Of a stretch of DNA of 64,000 nt, positions 15,828 to 23,680 are shown in pieces. The translations under genes and the position numbers were made by a program. The number at the start of each line of letters is the position of its first letter. Within the stretch, counting starts at the first letter, position 1. The notes under the pieces were generated by a model. That model was not told the DNA's origin. It ran no database searches and saw only the letters and a list, made by a program, of their open reading frames with translations. The DNA lies in contig JBCCXT010000010.1 in assembly GCA_039191215.1 (NCBI GenBank), forward strand, positions 1 through 64,000, read 5' to 3'. This DNA comes from HKCCE3408 sp039191215 (GTDB taxonomy: Bacteria > Pseudomonadota > Alphaproteobacteria > Rhodobacterales > Rhodobacteraceae).

Positions 15828-17219
15828 ATGATGCGCACAGTCCTTGCGAGCATCGCACTGTTTTTCACCATGACAATCGCCGCCGCCGCCTGTCCAAACT
15901 GGCAATTCGGCGGTCAGCAAATCAGTTATACCGGCCAGCAGCTTTTTGCGCCGCAAAGCCTACAGACCGGCGCGTTCGGCGGCTTTGACATGTCGACCTG
16001 CAACACGGGCGGCACCTATACAACGGGCTATGCCGCGGGTGCGCCGAACTACACGCTCAACCTCTCGGGGATGGAGCAATACTATCTCGTGCTTGATGTC
16101 GTTAGCCAATGTGACGCCACGCTGCTGGTTAACGCCGCCGATGGCACCTGGCTTTTTGATGACGATTCCAACGGCAATCTCGATCCGCGGATGGAGCTGC
16201 GCGTGCCATCGCAAATCAATGGACAGGTGGATGTCTGGGTCGGCACATTTAACAATACGCAATGTGCGGCGACGCTGAATCTGGAGACCTTCATTACTTC
16301 GGCGCCCGCACCGCAACCGCAACCGCAACCCACACCGGTGGGCGCCTGCCCGGATTGGAACTATCAAGGCGCCCGCGTCGATGCCTCGCCCGCAACAATC
16401 GGCGCACCGGCACCGTTTTCGCTGACGGCTACGGGGGGTGCTGATCTGTTCAATTGCGGCCAGATCCCCAATGGCCGCGGCCATGGTCCGCAAATTCCAC
16501 AATATTCGTTCTGGCTGACCGGCATGCAGGGCTACAACCTGTCGCTCAACGTGCAAGCCCAGTGCGACACCGTCATGGTTGTGAACACGGCCGACACAGT
16601 TTGGCATTTTGACGATGATTCCGGTGGCAATCTGAACCCGTCGCTGCTTTTGCCCGGCGGGATCGGGCTGGATGGTCGGGTTGATGTCTGGATCGGGACC
16701 TATGGCAACGGGTCGTGCCCGGCCACGCTCACCGCACAGGCCGTGGCGGGTGCCGCACCCGCGCCGCAACCCACACCGCCGCCCGCGCCGCCGCAACCGA
16801 CACCCGTTGCCGGTTGCCCAAGCTGGAATTTCACCGGCCAACAGATCACAGCGACCGGCGATTTCCTCTATAGCCCGCAAAGCTATGGCGTTCAGGCCGG
16901 TGGCGCGACGGCTGTGTCGGGCTGCAACATCCCCGGCGCGTTTGCCGGATACATGGATGCGGCACCTGACTACACCTTCTTTCTTTCCGGCATGGATCAG
17001 TACCGGTTGGAAATCGAAGTGTTCAGCGATTGCGATCCGGTCTTGTTGGTCAATGCCGCCGATGGCCAGTGGTATTTCAACGATGACAGCGCGGGCCTGA
17101 ATCCGGCGCTTGATATTCGCGGCTCAGCTCAATTGAACGGCCGCGTCGATGTCTGGGTTGGCAGTTATGGTGGCGCCTATTGCCCGGCCACGCTGGAAAT
17201 GGAGACGTGGTACAACTGA
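15828..17219 (+). CDS. Secreted three-repeat protein of unknown function
   Basis: 463 aa with a signal peptide (MMRTVLASIALFFTMTIAAA, cleavage near residue 21). The mature part is three tandem domains of about 130-150 residues, starting near 22, 170 and 320, joined by Pro/Gln linkers (APAPQPQPQPTP and PAPQPTPPPAPPQPTP). Each repeat opens with a CP-W motif, contains a Y-x-L...CD...LLVN-A/T-AD...F-DD segment, and closes with an RVDVWVG- or QVDVWVG-like strand and a Cys. Spacing suggests two disulfides per repeat. The fold resembles pre-peptidase C-terminal (PPC-like) beta domains, but that is inference. GGGAGGG lies before the ATG. A strong terminator follows, so it is monocistronic. Confidence 0.8.
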   Translation: MMRTVLASIALFFTMTIAAAACPNWQFGGQQISYTGQQLFAPQSLQTGAFGGFDMSTCNTGGTYTTGYAAGAPNYTLNLSGMEQYYLVLDVVSQCDATLLVNAADGTWLFDDDSNGNLDPRMELRVPSQINGQVDVWVGTFNNTQCAATLNLETFITSAPAPQPQPQPTPVGACPDWNYQGARVDASPATIGAPAPFSLTATGGADLFNCGQIPNGRGHGPQIPQYSFWLTGMQGYNLSLNVQAQCDTVMVVNTADTVWHFDDDSGGNLNPSLLLPGGIGLDGRVDVWIGTYGNGSCPATLTAQAVAGAAPAPQPTPPPAPPQPTPVAGCPSWNFTGQQITATGDFLYSPQSYGVQAGGATAVSGCNIPGAFAGYMDAAPDYTFFLSGMDQYRLEIEVFSDCDPVLLVNAADGQWYFNDDSAGLNPALDIRGSAQLNGRVDVWVGSYGGAYCPATLEMETWYN

Positions 17220-17244
17220 CCGTTTCTAGCCTTCAAGGCTTCAG

Positions 17245-17279
17245 CGGCGCCGGCGTCATTCGCCCGGCGCCGTTTTTTT
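17245..17279 (+). terminator. Rho-independent terminator after the three-repeat secreted protein
   Basis: Nine-base-pair GC stem (CGGCGCCGG paired with CCGGCGCCG) with a ten-base loop and seven consecutive T residues on the + strand, 26 bp after the stop codon. Confidence 0.9.
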
Positions 17280-17345
17280 GCCAAACGCTGTGGCAGATGC
17301 GTGAAGTTGATGCGCCGCCTCATCGTGGCATGCTGCAATCAGCAA

Positions 17346-17375
17346 TAAAAAAGGCCGCGCAGAGGCGCGGCCTTT
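17346..17375 (-). terminator. Rho-independent terminator of the rpsF-rpsR-rplI operon
   Basis: GGCCGCGC stem with an AGAG-type tetraloop and GCGCGGCC, extended by A/T pairs. On the minus strand it is followed by TTTTTTATT. It lies 25 bp beyond the rplI stop. Confidence 0.9.
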
Positions 17376-17400
17376 GGCGGTTGCGTGCCGAAACGAGACG

Positions 17401-18039
17401 TTATTCGTCGTCGCTGCTTTCGGTCGGCCCTGCTTCTGTCGCAGCGCCATCGGGCTGCACGTCTTCTTCCAGATCATCCAGCTGTGCAGCGCCGATATCA
17501 TCGAAGAGCTCGGAGATCTCAAACTCCGCCGCTGCCTCTTCTTCGGCTGCAAGCTCCTGGATCGACTTGCCGGAGGCCTGCAGATCGGCTTCTTCGGTCG
17601 AGCGGGCCACATTGAGCACGATATCAACCTCGACCTCGGGATGAAGGACCACATGCACCGTGTGCAGGCCCAATTCCTTGATCGGGCGGCTGAGCGCGAT
17701 CTGCTTTCGGTCCAAGCTAAAGCCTTCTTCAGTCGCGGCATCGGCCGCATCCCGCGGTGTCACGGAGCCATAAAGCGCCCCCGCATCCGAGGCAGAGCGA
17801 ATGACGACAAATTGCTGCCCGCCCAGGCGCTCACCCATGGTCTCGGCTTCGGCCCTGCTTTCGAGATTGCGCGCCTCAAGCTGGGCTTTTTGCGCGTCAA
17901 AGGCTCTCAAATTGGCATCCGATGCGCGCAGCGCCTTTTTCTGCGGCAGCAGGAAGTTGCGCGCATAGCCGTCACGGACCGAGACGACATCGCCCATCTG
18001 GCCCAGCTTTGCGACGCGTTCAAGAAGGATCACATCCAT
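17401..18039 (-). CDS. rplI: 50S ribosomal protein L9
   Basis: 212 aa. The N-terminal rRNA-binding domain starts MDVILLERVAKLGQMGDVVS and contains GYARNFLLPQKKA, the L9 signature. A long connecting helix (about residues 40-75) leads to the C-terminal domain (about 80-150). The protein is about 60 residues longer than the E. coli form because of an acidic tail rich in Glu and Asp, common in Rhodobacterales L9. It binds 23S rRNA near the L1 stalk. Third gene of the classic S6-S18-L9 operon, 11 bp after rpsR. Confidence 0.95.
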   Translation of the reverse strand: MDVILLERVAKLGQMGDVVSVRDGYARNFLLPQKKALRASDANLRAFDAQKAQLEARNLESRAEAETMGERLGGQQFVVIRSASDAGALYGSVTPRDAADAATEEGFSLDRKQIALSRPIKELGLHTVHVVLHPEVEVDIVLNVARSTEEADLQASGKSIQELAAEEEAAAEFEISELFDDIGAAQLDDLEEDVQPDGAATEAGPTESSDDE

Positions 18040-18050
18040 GTCGCGCCTCC

Positions 18051-18278
18051 TTACTTCACACTATAGGGCAGGAGCGCCAGAAACCGCGCGCGCTTGATGG
18101 CTTGCGCCAATTTGCGCTGGTTTTTGGCACCGACCGCGGTGATGCGTGAGGGCACGATCTTGCCGCGCTCAGAGATGTAGCGCTGCAAAAGCCGCGTGTC
18201 CTTGTAGTCGATCTTGGGCGCGTTATCGCCTTCGAACGGGTCGGACTTGCGGCGGCGGAAAAATGGTTTGGCGGCCAT
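18051..18278 (-). CDS. rpsR: 30S ribosomal protein S18
   Basis: 75 aa, full length for the family: MAAKPFFRRRKSDPF, then IDYKDTRLLQRYISERGKI, and ITAVGAKNQRKLAQAIKRAR with RFLALLPY at the end. It pairs with S6 in the 30S platform. It lies between rpsF (13 bp upstream) and rplI. Confidence 0.96.
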   Translation of the reverse strand: MAAKPFFRRRKSDPFEGDNAPKIDYKDTRLLQRYISERGKIVPSRITAVGAKNQRKLAQAIKRARFLALLPYSVK

Positions 18279-18291
18279 GATCTAAATCTCC

Positions 18292-18660
18292 TTACCGGCG
18301 GTCGTCGCGCGGGCGGCGCTCGCCACGGTCACGCTCGTCACGCTTTTGCATTTGCACTGAGGGGCCCTCCTCATGCGCATCGACCTTGACGGTCAGCACG
18401 CGCATCACATCGTCATGCAACCGCATCAGGCGCTCCATCTCTTGGATCGCAGGCGCGGCTGCATCAGTACGGAAATAGGAATAATGGCCCTTGCGGTTCT
18501 TGTTGATCTTGTAAGCCATCGTCTTGACACCCCAGTACTCGGTGTCGACGACCGTGCCGCCTTGATCCTTCAAGACCGTGCCGAAATGCTCGACCAAGCC
18601 TTCGGCCTGCGCGGTGGACAGATCCTGCCGCGCGATCATCACATGCTCATAAAGAGGCAT
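18292..18660 (-). CDS. rpsF: 30S ribosomal protein S6
   Basis: 122 aa, beginning MPLYEHVMIARQDLS and including VVDTEYWGVKTMAYKINKNR and GHYSYFR, the S6 fold that contacts S18 and 16S rRNA. The ATG at 18660 is preceded by GGAG at proper spacing; an in-frame TTG four codons upstream overlaps that site and is unlikely. The C-terminus carries an Arg/Asp-rich tail (RDERDRGERRPRDDRR), typical of alphaproteobacterial S6. First gene of the operon. Confidence 0.95.
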   Translation of the reverse strand: MPLYEHVMIARQDLSTAQAEGLVEHFGTVLKDQGGTVVDTEYWGVKTMAYKINKNRKGHYSYFRTDAAAPAIQEMERLMRLHDDVMRVLTVKVDAHEEGPSVQMQKRDERDRGERRPRDDRR

Positions 18661-18900
18661 GCGCGTCTCCAATTCTGTCTCAGGCGTGTTTCACCAGCGG
18701 GGCGTTCCTCCGCCTCCCCGCCACGAGAGACCACGCCGGTGCATAGCATCAGCGGAGGAAGACCGGCTTTTACGGAGCGCCATCCGGCTTTGCAAGAAAA
18801 GACATACACAATTACGTGATTCGTTTTTGAAGGGCCAATTTCGGCGAAAAATCGCTCACTGGCCGGTGTCACGTACCAGCGTCGCCGACCGATTGAACTC

Positions 18901-18928
18901 CCAAACCTGTCTAAAAGGACAGGTTTGG
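18901..18928. repeat. Perfect 28-bp inverted repeat, orphan operator or hairpin
   Basis: CCAAACCTGTC (18901-18911) and GACAGGTTTGG (18918-18928) are perfect reverse complements separated by six bases. No T-run follows in either direction, which argues against a simple terminator. AACCTGTC/GACAGGTT half-sites resemble operators of TetR-family efflux regulators, but no TetR gene lies in this window. It is about 240 bp upstream of rpsF and 175 bp upstream of the small ORF. Confidence 0.7.
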
Positions 18929-19103
18929 CTTGAATTTGACACACTGTTTCCAGGTTACACCCGCAAATTAACTAAAAACCGGTCGATTTGAGCGGCATCT
19001 TGCCTACATAACGGAAGCGCGTTCTGCTTCTTGTGAGTGTTTGCTGAGTGACTGAGTGCCCGATTAACTGGTGCGTTATGTGTAAAGTGCTGAGTGCGTG
19101 TGT

Positions 19104-19277
19104 ATGTGGTACGGTTTGAAGGGTGAACGCAGTGATGACGACGACGGCGCGGCTGCTGGGAGCCGCGCCGTGCTCGTTGGAGCAATGCTATTTCTGGCAA
19201 TCGTGATGGCACAAGCGGTGTTCGTTGTGATCGACAGCGGGCCGTCGATTGCCGTGGAAGAGTTCGCCGACCGGTAG
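19104..19277 (+). CDS. Possible small single-pass membrane protein (57 aa)
   Basis: The frame starts MWYGLKGERSDDDD and contains one hydrophobic helix (AVLVGAMLFLAIVMAQAVFV, about residues 23-42) between a charged N-terminus and an acidic C-terminus (VEEFADR). Codon use looks like coding DNA of this GC-rich genome, and the acidic-linker-plus-helix design is that of many small bacterial membrane proteins. No good ribosome-binding site precedes the ATG, and no family was recognised. Confidence 0.4.
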   Translation: MWYGLKGERSDDDDGAAAGSRAVLVGAMLFLAIVMAQAVFVVIDSGPSIAVEEFADR

Positions 19278-19404
19278 ACGCCTCACGCATTTGTGCGCGC
19301 CTGCACAGCATCTCCCGAAGCCAAGCGCAGTTTTCTGACACGAAACTTCGTGCAAACGGCCCTACATATGGAACTCATGACTGACTTTCTGACAGGAGTT
19401 CCCG

Positions 19405-20001
19405 ATGATCCGATCCCTTACGCCGGCTGCAGTTTTGGCAAGCTTGGCCCTGAGTTCTGCGGCAAGCGCTGACGCGGAAGCCTATGTCGTCGATGCAAGC
19501 CACGCCCAGGCGATGTTCTCATACGCGCATTTGGGCATGTCGACGACATTTGGCATGTTCTCGGGCTTTGAAGGCGAGATCCTATTTGACGCCGACGATC
19601 CGGCCGCGTCGAGCGTTTCGGTTTCTATCCCGACATTGGCGATGTTCACCGGCTGGGAAGCGCGCGATCAGCACCTGCAATCAGAGCAGTTTTTGGGCTC
19701 AACCTCCGAAGATGATCTAATCACGTTCAACTCGACCTCAATTGAAGTGACGGGCGAAAATACCGCGCTTATCACCGGCGATCTAACCGTGAACGGAGAG
19801 ACGGCAGAAGTTGTGCTCGATACAACCTTGAACATGAATGGGCCGCATCCTGAGCCCAGCATGGGATCCGCGCCTGCCCTGGGTCTGACAGCCACTACGC
19901 AGATCTTGCGGTCGGATTTTGGCGCCGGTGCCTTTGCGCCGTTCATAGGCGATGAACTGGACGTGATGATTGCAATCGAGGCCTTTCAGCCGCAGACCTG
20001 A
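19405..20001 (+). CDS. YceI-family periplasmic lipid-binding protein
   Basis: 198 aa with a signal peptide (MIRSLTPAAVLASLALSSAASA) and the YceI lipocalin-like beta-barrel: AYVVDASHAQAMFSYAHLGM, then FTGWEARDQHLQSEQFLGS and LITGDLTVNGETAEVVLDT. YceI proteins bind polyisoprenoid or amphipathic ligands in the periplasm. AGGAG lies just before the ATG. A 14-bp palindrome about 55 bp upstream may be a regulatory site. The gene converges on a b561-YceI fusion gene, so two YceI domains are encoded side by side. Confidence 0.88.
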   Translation: MIRSLTPAAVLASLALSSAASADAEAYVVDASHAQAMFSYAHLGMSTTFGMFSGFEGEILFDADDPAASSVSVSIPTLAMFTGWEARDQHLQSEQFLGSTSEDDLITFNSTSIEVTGENTALITGDLTVNGETAEVVLDTTLNMNGPHPEPSMGSAPALGLTATTQILRSDFGAGAFAPFIGDELDVMIAIEAFQPQT

Positions 20002-20009
20002 CGTCTTAC

Positions 20010-20032
20010 GGGCCGGGCGGTTAGCCCGGCCC
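20010..20032. terminator. Hairpin between two convergent YceI-domain genes
   Basis: GGGCCGGGC-GGTTA-GCCCGGCCC forms a nine-base-pair stem in the 32-bp gap between convergent genes. No T-run follows on either strand, so it may be a weak or shared terminator. Confidence 0.5.
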
Positions 20033-20033
20033 A

Positions 20034-21281
20034 TTACTCCGCCGCGGGTATTGCGACCAAGTCAAATGCGATCTCAACTGAAAAACCCACATTCGCTTCA
20101 TCGGGTTGGCTTTCGCCGATCCCGAAATCGCGCCGGTCGATGGTGACTTGGCCCGAAGCATTTGCCGTCTCGCCGTCGAGTGTCAGATCGAAGGGCAGGG
20201 TGACGGCCAGGGTTTGACCCACAAGCGTGAAGGCGCCATCGACGGCAAAGCCTGTCTCGGTTGCGATGATCGGGCCGACAAAAGTTGCCACAGCGTGGTT
20301 TTCCGCATCCAGAAAATCGGCGCCGAGTGCCTGCGACGTGACCCCGCCCAAGGTTAGCGTCGGGACCGAGATCGTCACCGCCACATCGCCGTGAATGCCC
20401 GCAGCATCAGCAGTCTCGCTAAATTCGATCGCAGCGGTCCAATCCGCAAATTCGCCCGATACAGGCTGGCCCAATTGCAAAACGGTGATGCCAAGCGTGC
20501 CTGATTGCACGACCCAACCCGATGGCGGTGGTGCGGCCAACGCCTCGGCAGTGACAGCCTCCTGCGGTGCGCTGAGCCCTAAAGCGGCCCCGCCGATGAC
20601 CAAAAGCGCCCATATGCCCGCGGCCGACCGGGCCGGTCCGCGCCAGCGCGGCGCGGGCGCCAGAACCGCGGGCAATTCCGGCATGCCCGGCAGCATCCGA
20701 CGCAACGTCGCGTCGCGGTCGATGACGTGGTGTTTCAGCGCGCCGGCCACATGCAGCAAGATCAGCAGCACCAAAAAGAGGTTTGCGAGGAAATGGATCA
20801 CGGCGAAAGCCTGGGCCAGCGGCTCTGATTGCGGGATGAAGAACAAGGTCTGCCCAAAGGGCCACCAAATGGGTGCAAACCCAGACGTGGCCGCATGATG
20901 CAGCCAACCCGATAGTGGCAACACGACCAGCGCGCCATAAAGCGCGAAATGCACGATATTGGCCAAAAACTCCTGCCAGGCCGGTTCCTCTTTGACCGGT
21001 GCGGGCCGGGGTTGGATCAGCGCCCACGCGATCCGCAAAAGGGCCACGGCAAAGATCGCCAATCCAAGCGTTTTGTGGATTGAAAAGAGCGTGGCTTTGA
21101 ACGCCAGCGCCTCAGAGGTATCATAGGGCCAGTTTTTGGCGATTATTCCCAAAGGGATCATCGTCAGGATTAGAAGGGCGGTGGTCCAGTGAAAGGTCTT
21201 TGCCACCGCGCCAAAGCGGGCTTGGGTATTGGACAATCCGGCCGCAGCCTGGTTGTCGATTGTGACGCTTGTGTTGGACAT
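20034..21281 (-). CDS. Cytochrome b561-YceI fusion protein
   Basis: 415 aa with two parts. Residues about 20-200 form a four-helix cytochrome b561 domain with probable haem-ligand histidines: FHW near 31, FSIHKTLG near 69, a His in the third helix, and LLHVAGALKHH near 180. After a further hydrophobic segment (about 220-240), residues about 255-415 form a YceI beta-barrel (SGTLGITVLQLGQPVSGEFA; TIDRRDFGIG near the end), presumably periplasmic. A di-haem membrane electron carrier is thus joined to a quinone/isoprenoid-type binding domain. The partner YceI gene converges from the other side. Confidence 0.85.
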   Translation of the reverse strand: MSNTSVTIDNQAAAGLSNTQARFGAVAKTFHWTTALLILTMIPLGIIAKNWPYDTSEALAFKATLFSIHKTLGLAIFAVALLRIAWALIQPRPAPVKEEPAWQEFLANIVHFALYGALVVLPLSGWLHHAATSGFAPIWWPFGQTLFFIPQSEPLAQAFAVIHFLANLFLVLLILLHVAGALKHHVIDRDATLRRMLPGMPELPAVLAPAPRWRGPARSAAGIWALLVIGGAALGLSAPQEAVTAEALAAPPPSGWVVQSGTLGITVLQLGQPVSGEFADWTAAIEFSETADAAGIHGDVAVTISVPTLTLGGVTSQALGADFLDAENHAVATFVGPIIATETGFAVDGAFTLVGQTLAVTLPFDLTLDGETANASGQVTIDRRDFGIGESQPDEANVGFSVEIAFDLVAIPAAE

Positions 21282-21424
21282 CTGGGGATTCCTACCACTG
21301 GCTTCTACGACGTAGCTTAAGGGAAGTTACGCCAGATGCACCGCAATTCAACGCACCGGGCTTGTTCACAATTGCAGAGCCAGGCCTGGTGGGCTAGCCC
21401 GGCACAGGAGCAAAGGGAGTGGCG

Positions 21425-22366
21425 ATGAGCATTGCATTTGTTTTTCCGGGACAGGGGGCGCAGGTAATCGGCATGGGCCGCGATCTGTCCCAAGCCTTTC
21501 CGGCCGCGCAGAGTATCTTCGACCAAGTTGATGAGGCATTGGGTGAAAGCCTCAGCGCATTGATCTGGGAAGGTGACATTGCCGAGCTGACGCGCACGCG
21601 GAACGCGCAACCCGCGCTGATGGCGACCTCAATGGCCGCCATGGCCGCTTTGCAGGCCGAAGGGGTAGCGGTCACGACGGCGTCTTATGTGGCTGGCCAT
21701 TCCTTGGGTGAGTATTCCGCGCTGGCCGCCGCTGGAAGCTTGACTGTGCCGGACACGGCGCGGCTTTTGCGCATCCGGGGAGAGGCGATGCAGGACGCGG
21801 TGCCCGAGGGCGAAGGAGCGATGGCTGCGTTGTTGGGGTTAGATTTGGAAACCGCCCGCGAGGTCGCCGCAGAGGCCGCAGAAGGCGCTGTGGTCGCCGC
21901 GGCCAATGACAATGATCCAAGCCAAGTTGTCGTCTCCGGACATGTCCATGCCGTCACGCGCGCGGTTGAGATCGCCAAGGCACGCGGTGCCAAGAAGGCC
22001 GTTTTGCTGCCGGTCAGCGCGCCCTTTCATTGCGCACTGATGGCGCCTGCGGCTGAGGCCATGGCCGAGGCGCTGAGCCATGTTGATCTGGAAGCCCCCG
22101 CCGTGCCGCTTGTCAGCAACGTCGCGGCGCGCGGCGAAAAATCGGCGATGATCATTCGCAACAACCTGGTCGATCAAATCACCGGTGCAGTGCGCTGGCG
22201 CGAGAGTGTGCTGTGGATGGCCAATGAAGGCGTCACCGAGATCTGGGAGATCGGAGCGGGCAAGGCGCTCTCCAGCATGATCCGCCGGATCGACAAATCG
22301 ATTGCCACCCGGCAAGTCGGCACCGCCGATCAGGTCCGCGACGCAGCAGGCAGCCTGGTTGGCTAG
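21425..22366 (+). CDS. fabD: Malonyl-CoA:ACP transacylase
   Basis: 313 aa; transfers malonyl from CoA to acyl carrier protein in fatty-acid synthesis. The product begins MSIAFVFPGQGAQVIGMGRD. The nucleophile Ser lies in AGHSLGEYSALAAAG (near residue 93), with the general-base His in APFHCALM near 200, as in FabD. The ATG at 21425 is preferred to a GTG two codons earlier because GGGAG is better spaced to it. It leads the fabD, hypothetical, fabG series. Confidence 0.95.
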   Translation: MSIAFVFPGQGAQVIGMGRDLSQAFPAAQSIFDQVDEALGESLSALIWEGDIAELTRTRNAQPALMATSMAAMAALQAEGVAVTTASYVAGHSLGEYSALAAAGSLTVPDTARLLRIRGEAMQDAVPEGEGAMAALLGLDLETAREVAAEAAEGAVVAAANDNDPSQVVVSGHVHAVTRAVEIAKARGAKKAVLLPVSAPFHCALMAPAAEAMAEALSHVDLEAPAVPLVSNVAARGEKSAMIIRNNLVDQITGAVRWRESVLWMANEGVTEIWEIGAGKALSSMIRRIDKSIATRQVGTADQVRDAAGSLVG

Positions 22367-22928
22367 ACGCCTGCTGATAACCCTGGCGGTGCTGGTTGCC
22401 TTGGGCTTCGGCACCGCGTTTCTCATTCGCTTCTCACTGGATGAGGCGACGGAATTTCGCGTCGACGCGGAGGAAATCCACATTTCCGGGCCGCTGACCG
22501 GCGCCACAACGGACCGGTTTGAGCGTTTGCTGGACGCCCACCCGGAAATCACACGCGTTGTTTTGCGCAATATCCCTGGCGGCGATGACCTGTCGTGGCT
22601 TTTGGGCATGGCCGACCTGATTGCTGCGCGCGGCCTGGCGACCCGGGCCGATGGGGCGGTGACAAATGATGCAATCTTTCTGTTTCTGGCCGGTAGCGCG
22701 CGCGAGATCGGCTCGGGGCGCTTGCATCTTTTGTCCCAGGCCATGGCGAGGGAAACCGGCGCGCCTTGGGATCAGGGCGCGGCCGCCGTGGCTGAGCGCG
22801 CTGAGGCGGCGCGCGCTTTTTTGGGTGCTCCGGATTTCGCCCTATTCATGGGTGAGATGCAGGCGGCAAATGATGCATACGACCTGACCGAGGCCGACCT
22901 CGTCCGCTTCGGTCTTCTAACGGAATGA
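22359..22928 (+). CDS. Membrane-anchored hypothetical protein with a possible Clp/crotonase-like fold
   Basis: 189 aa if started at the TTG at 22359, which overlaps the fabD stop (TTGGCTAG); an in-frame TTG at 22302 would overlap fabD by 65 bp. One N-terminal membrane helix (LLITLAVLVALGFGTAFLI) leads into a soluble domain. The stretch ITRVVLRNIPGGDDLSWLLG, LIAARGLATRAD and FLFLAGSAREIGSGRLHL follows the layout of periplasmic ClpP-like proteins (COG3904 type), but the usual CASAC nucleophile region is replaced by TNDAI, so any such protein would be catalytically dead. The relation is inference. Coupled between fabD and fabG. Confidence 0.6.
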   Translation: MARRLLITLAVLVALGFGTAFLIRFSLDEATEFRVDAEEIHISGPLTGATTDRFERLLDAHPEITRVVLRNIPGGDDLSWLLGMADLIAARGLATRADGAVTNDAIFLFLAGSAREIGSGRLHLLSQAMARETGAPWDQGAAAVAERAEAARAFLGAPDFALFMGEMQAANDAYDLTEADLVRFGLLTE

Positions 22929-22942
22929 AATGAGGGCAAAAA

Positions 22943-23680
22943 ATGACAGATCTTACCGGCAAAGCCGCGCTGGTCACCGGCGCATCGGGCGGCCTTGGCG
23001 CCGCGATCACGCGCAAACTGCATGCATCGGGTGCGACGGTTGGGCTCTCGGGCACGCGGGTCGATCCGCTCGAAGCGCTGGCGGCTGAATTGGGCGAGCG
23101 CGCGCATGTTCTGCCCTGCAATCTGTCCGACCCAGAGGCTGTGGAGGCCTTGCCGAAAGCGGCTATCGCGGCGATGGGCAGCGTTGATGTCCTAGTCAAC
23201 AATGCTGGGATCACCCGCGATCAATTATTCATGCGCATGTCAGATGACGATTGGGCCTCGGTTATGGAGGTCAATCTGACCGCGACGATGCGGCTTTGCC
23301 GCGGCGTCCTGCGCGGGATGATGAAAGCGCGGTGGGGCCGGATCATCAATATAAGCTCTGTCGTGGGCGCCACGGGCAATCCGGGTCAGGGCAATTACGC
23401 GGCCTCAAAGGCGGGCATGGTGGGGATGTCGAAATCCCTGGCCTATGAGGTGGCAAGTCGTGGAATTACGGTCAACGCGGTTGCGCCGGGCTTTATTGAG
23501 ACGGCCATGACGGCGGCGCTAAGCGACGATCAAAAGAGCCGCATTCTCGATCAGATCCCGGCAGGCAGAATGGGCTCTGCCGAGGAAATCGCGGGGGCGG
23601 TTGGCTATTTGGCGGGCATCGAGGCGGGATATGTCACCGGCACAGTTTTGCACGTAAACGGTGGCATGGCGATGATCTAA
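22943..23680 (+). CDS. fabG: 3-oxoacyl-ACP reductase
   Basis: 245-aa short-chain dehydrogenase with the NADPH-binding TGASGGLGAAI motif (about residues 13-23), NNAG near 86, and the catalytic Ser-Tyr-Lys set with YAASKAGMVGMSKSL near 150. It reduces 3-ketoacyl-ACP in the elongation cycle. The ending LHVNGGMAMI is characteristic of FabG. The start follows GAGGG. Its last four bases overlap the stop of the convergent membrane-anchored gene. Confidence 0.95.
   Translation: MTDLTGKAALVTGASGGLGAAITRKLHASGATVGLSGTRVDPLEALAAELGERAHVLPCNLSDPEAVEALPKAAIAAMGSVDVLVNNAGITRDQLFMRMSDDDWASVMEVNLTATMRLCRGVLRGMMKARWGRIINISSVVGATGNPGQGNYAASKAGMVGMSKSLAYEVASRGITVNAVAPGFIETAMTAALSDDQKSRILDQIPAGRMGSAEEIAGAVGYLAGIEAGYVTGTVLHVNGGMAMI

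Larger units (their letters stand above)
18661..19404. other. Mainly non-coding interval between rpsF and yceI
   Basis: This 740-bp stretch must hold the ribosomal operon promoter (reading left) and the yceI promoter (reading right). It contains a perfect 28-bp palindrome (18901-18928), four TGAGTG repeats between about 19034 and 19096, a small membrane-protein-like ORF (19104-19277) and a CACGAA-AC-TTCGTG palindrome (19339-19352). No RNA gene was recognised. Confidence 0.6.

Noticed and set aside
17374..18066. Plus-strand open frame (230 codons) opposite rplI
   Set aside because: Antisense to a ribosomal protein gene that has normal operon context and terminator.
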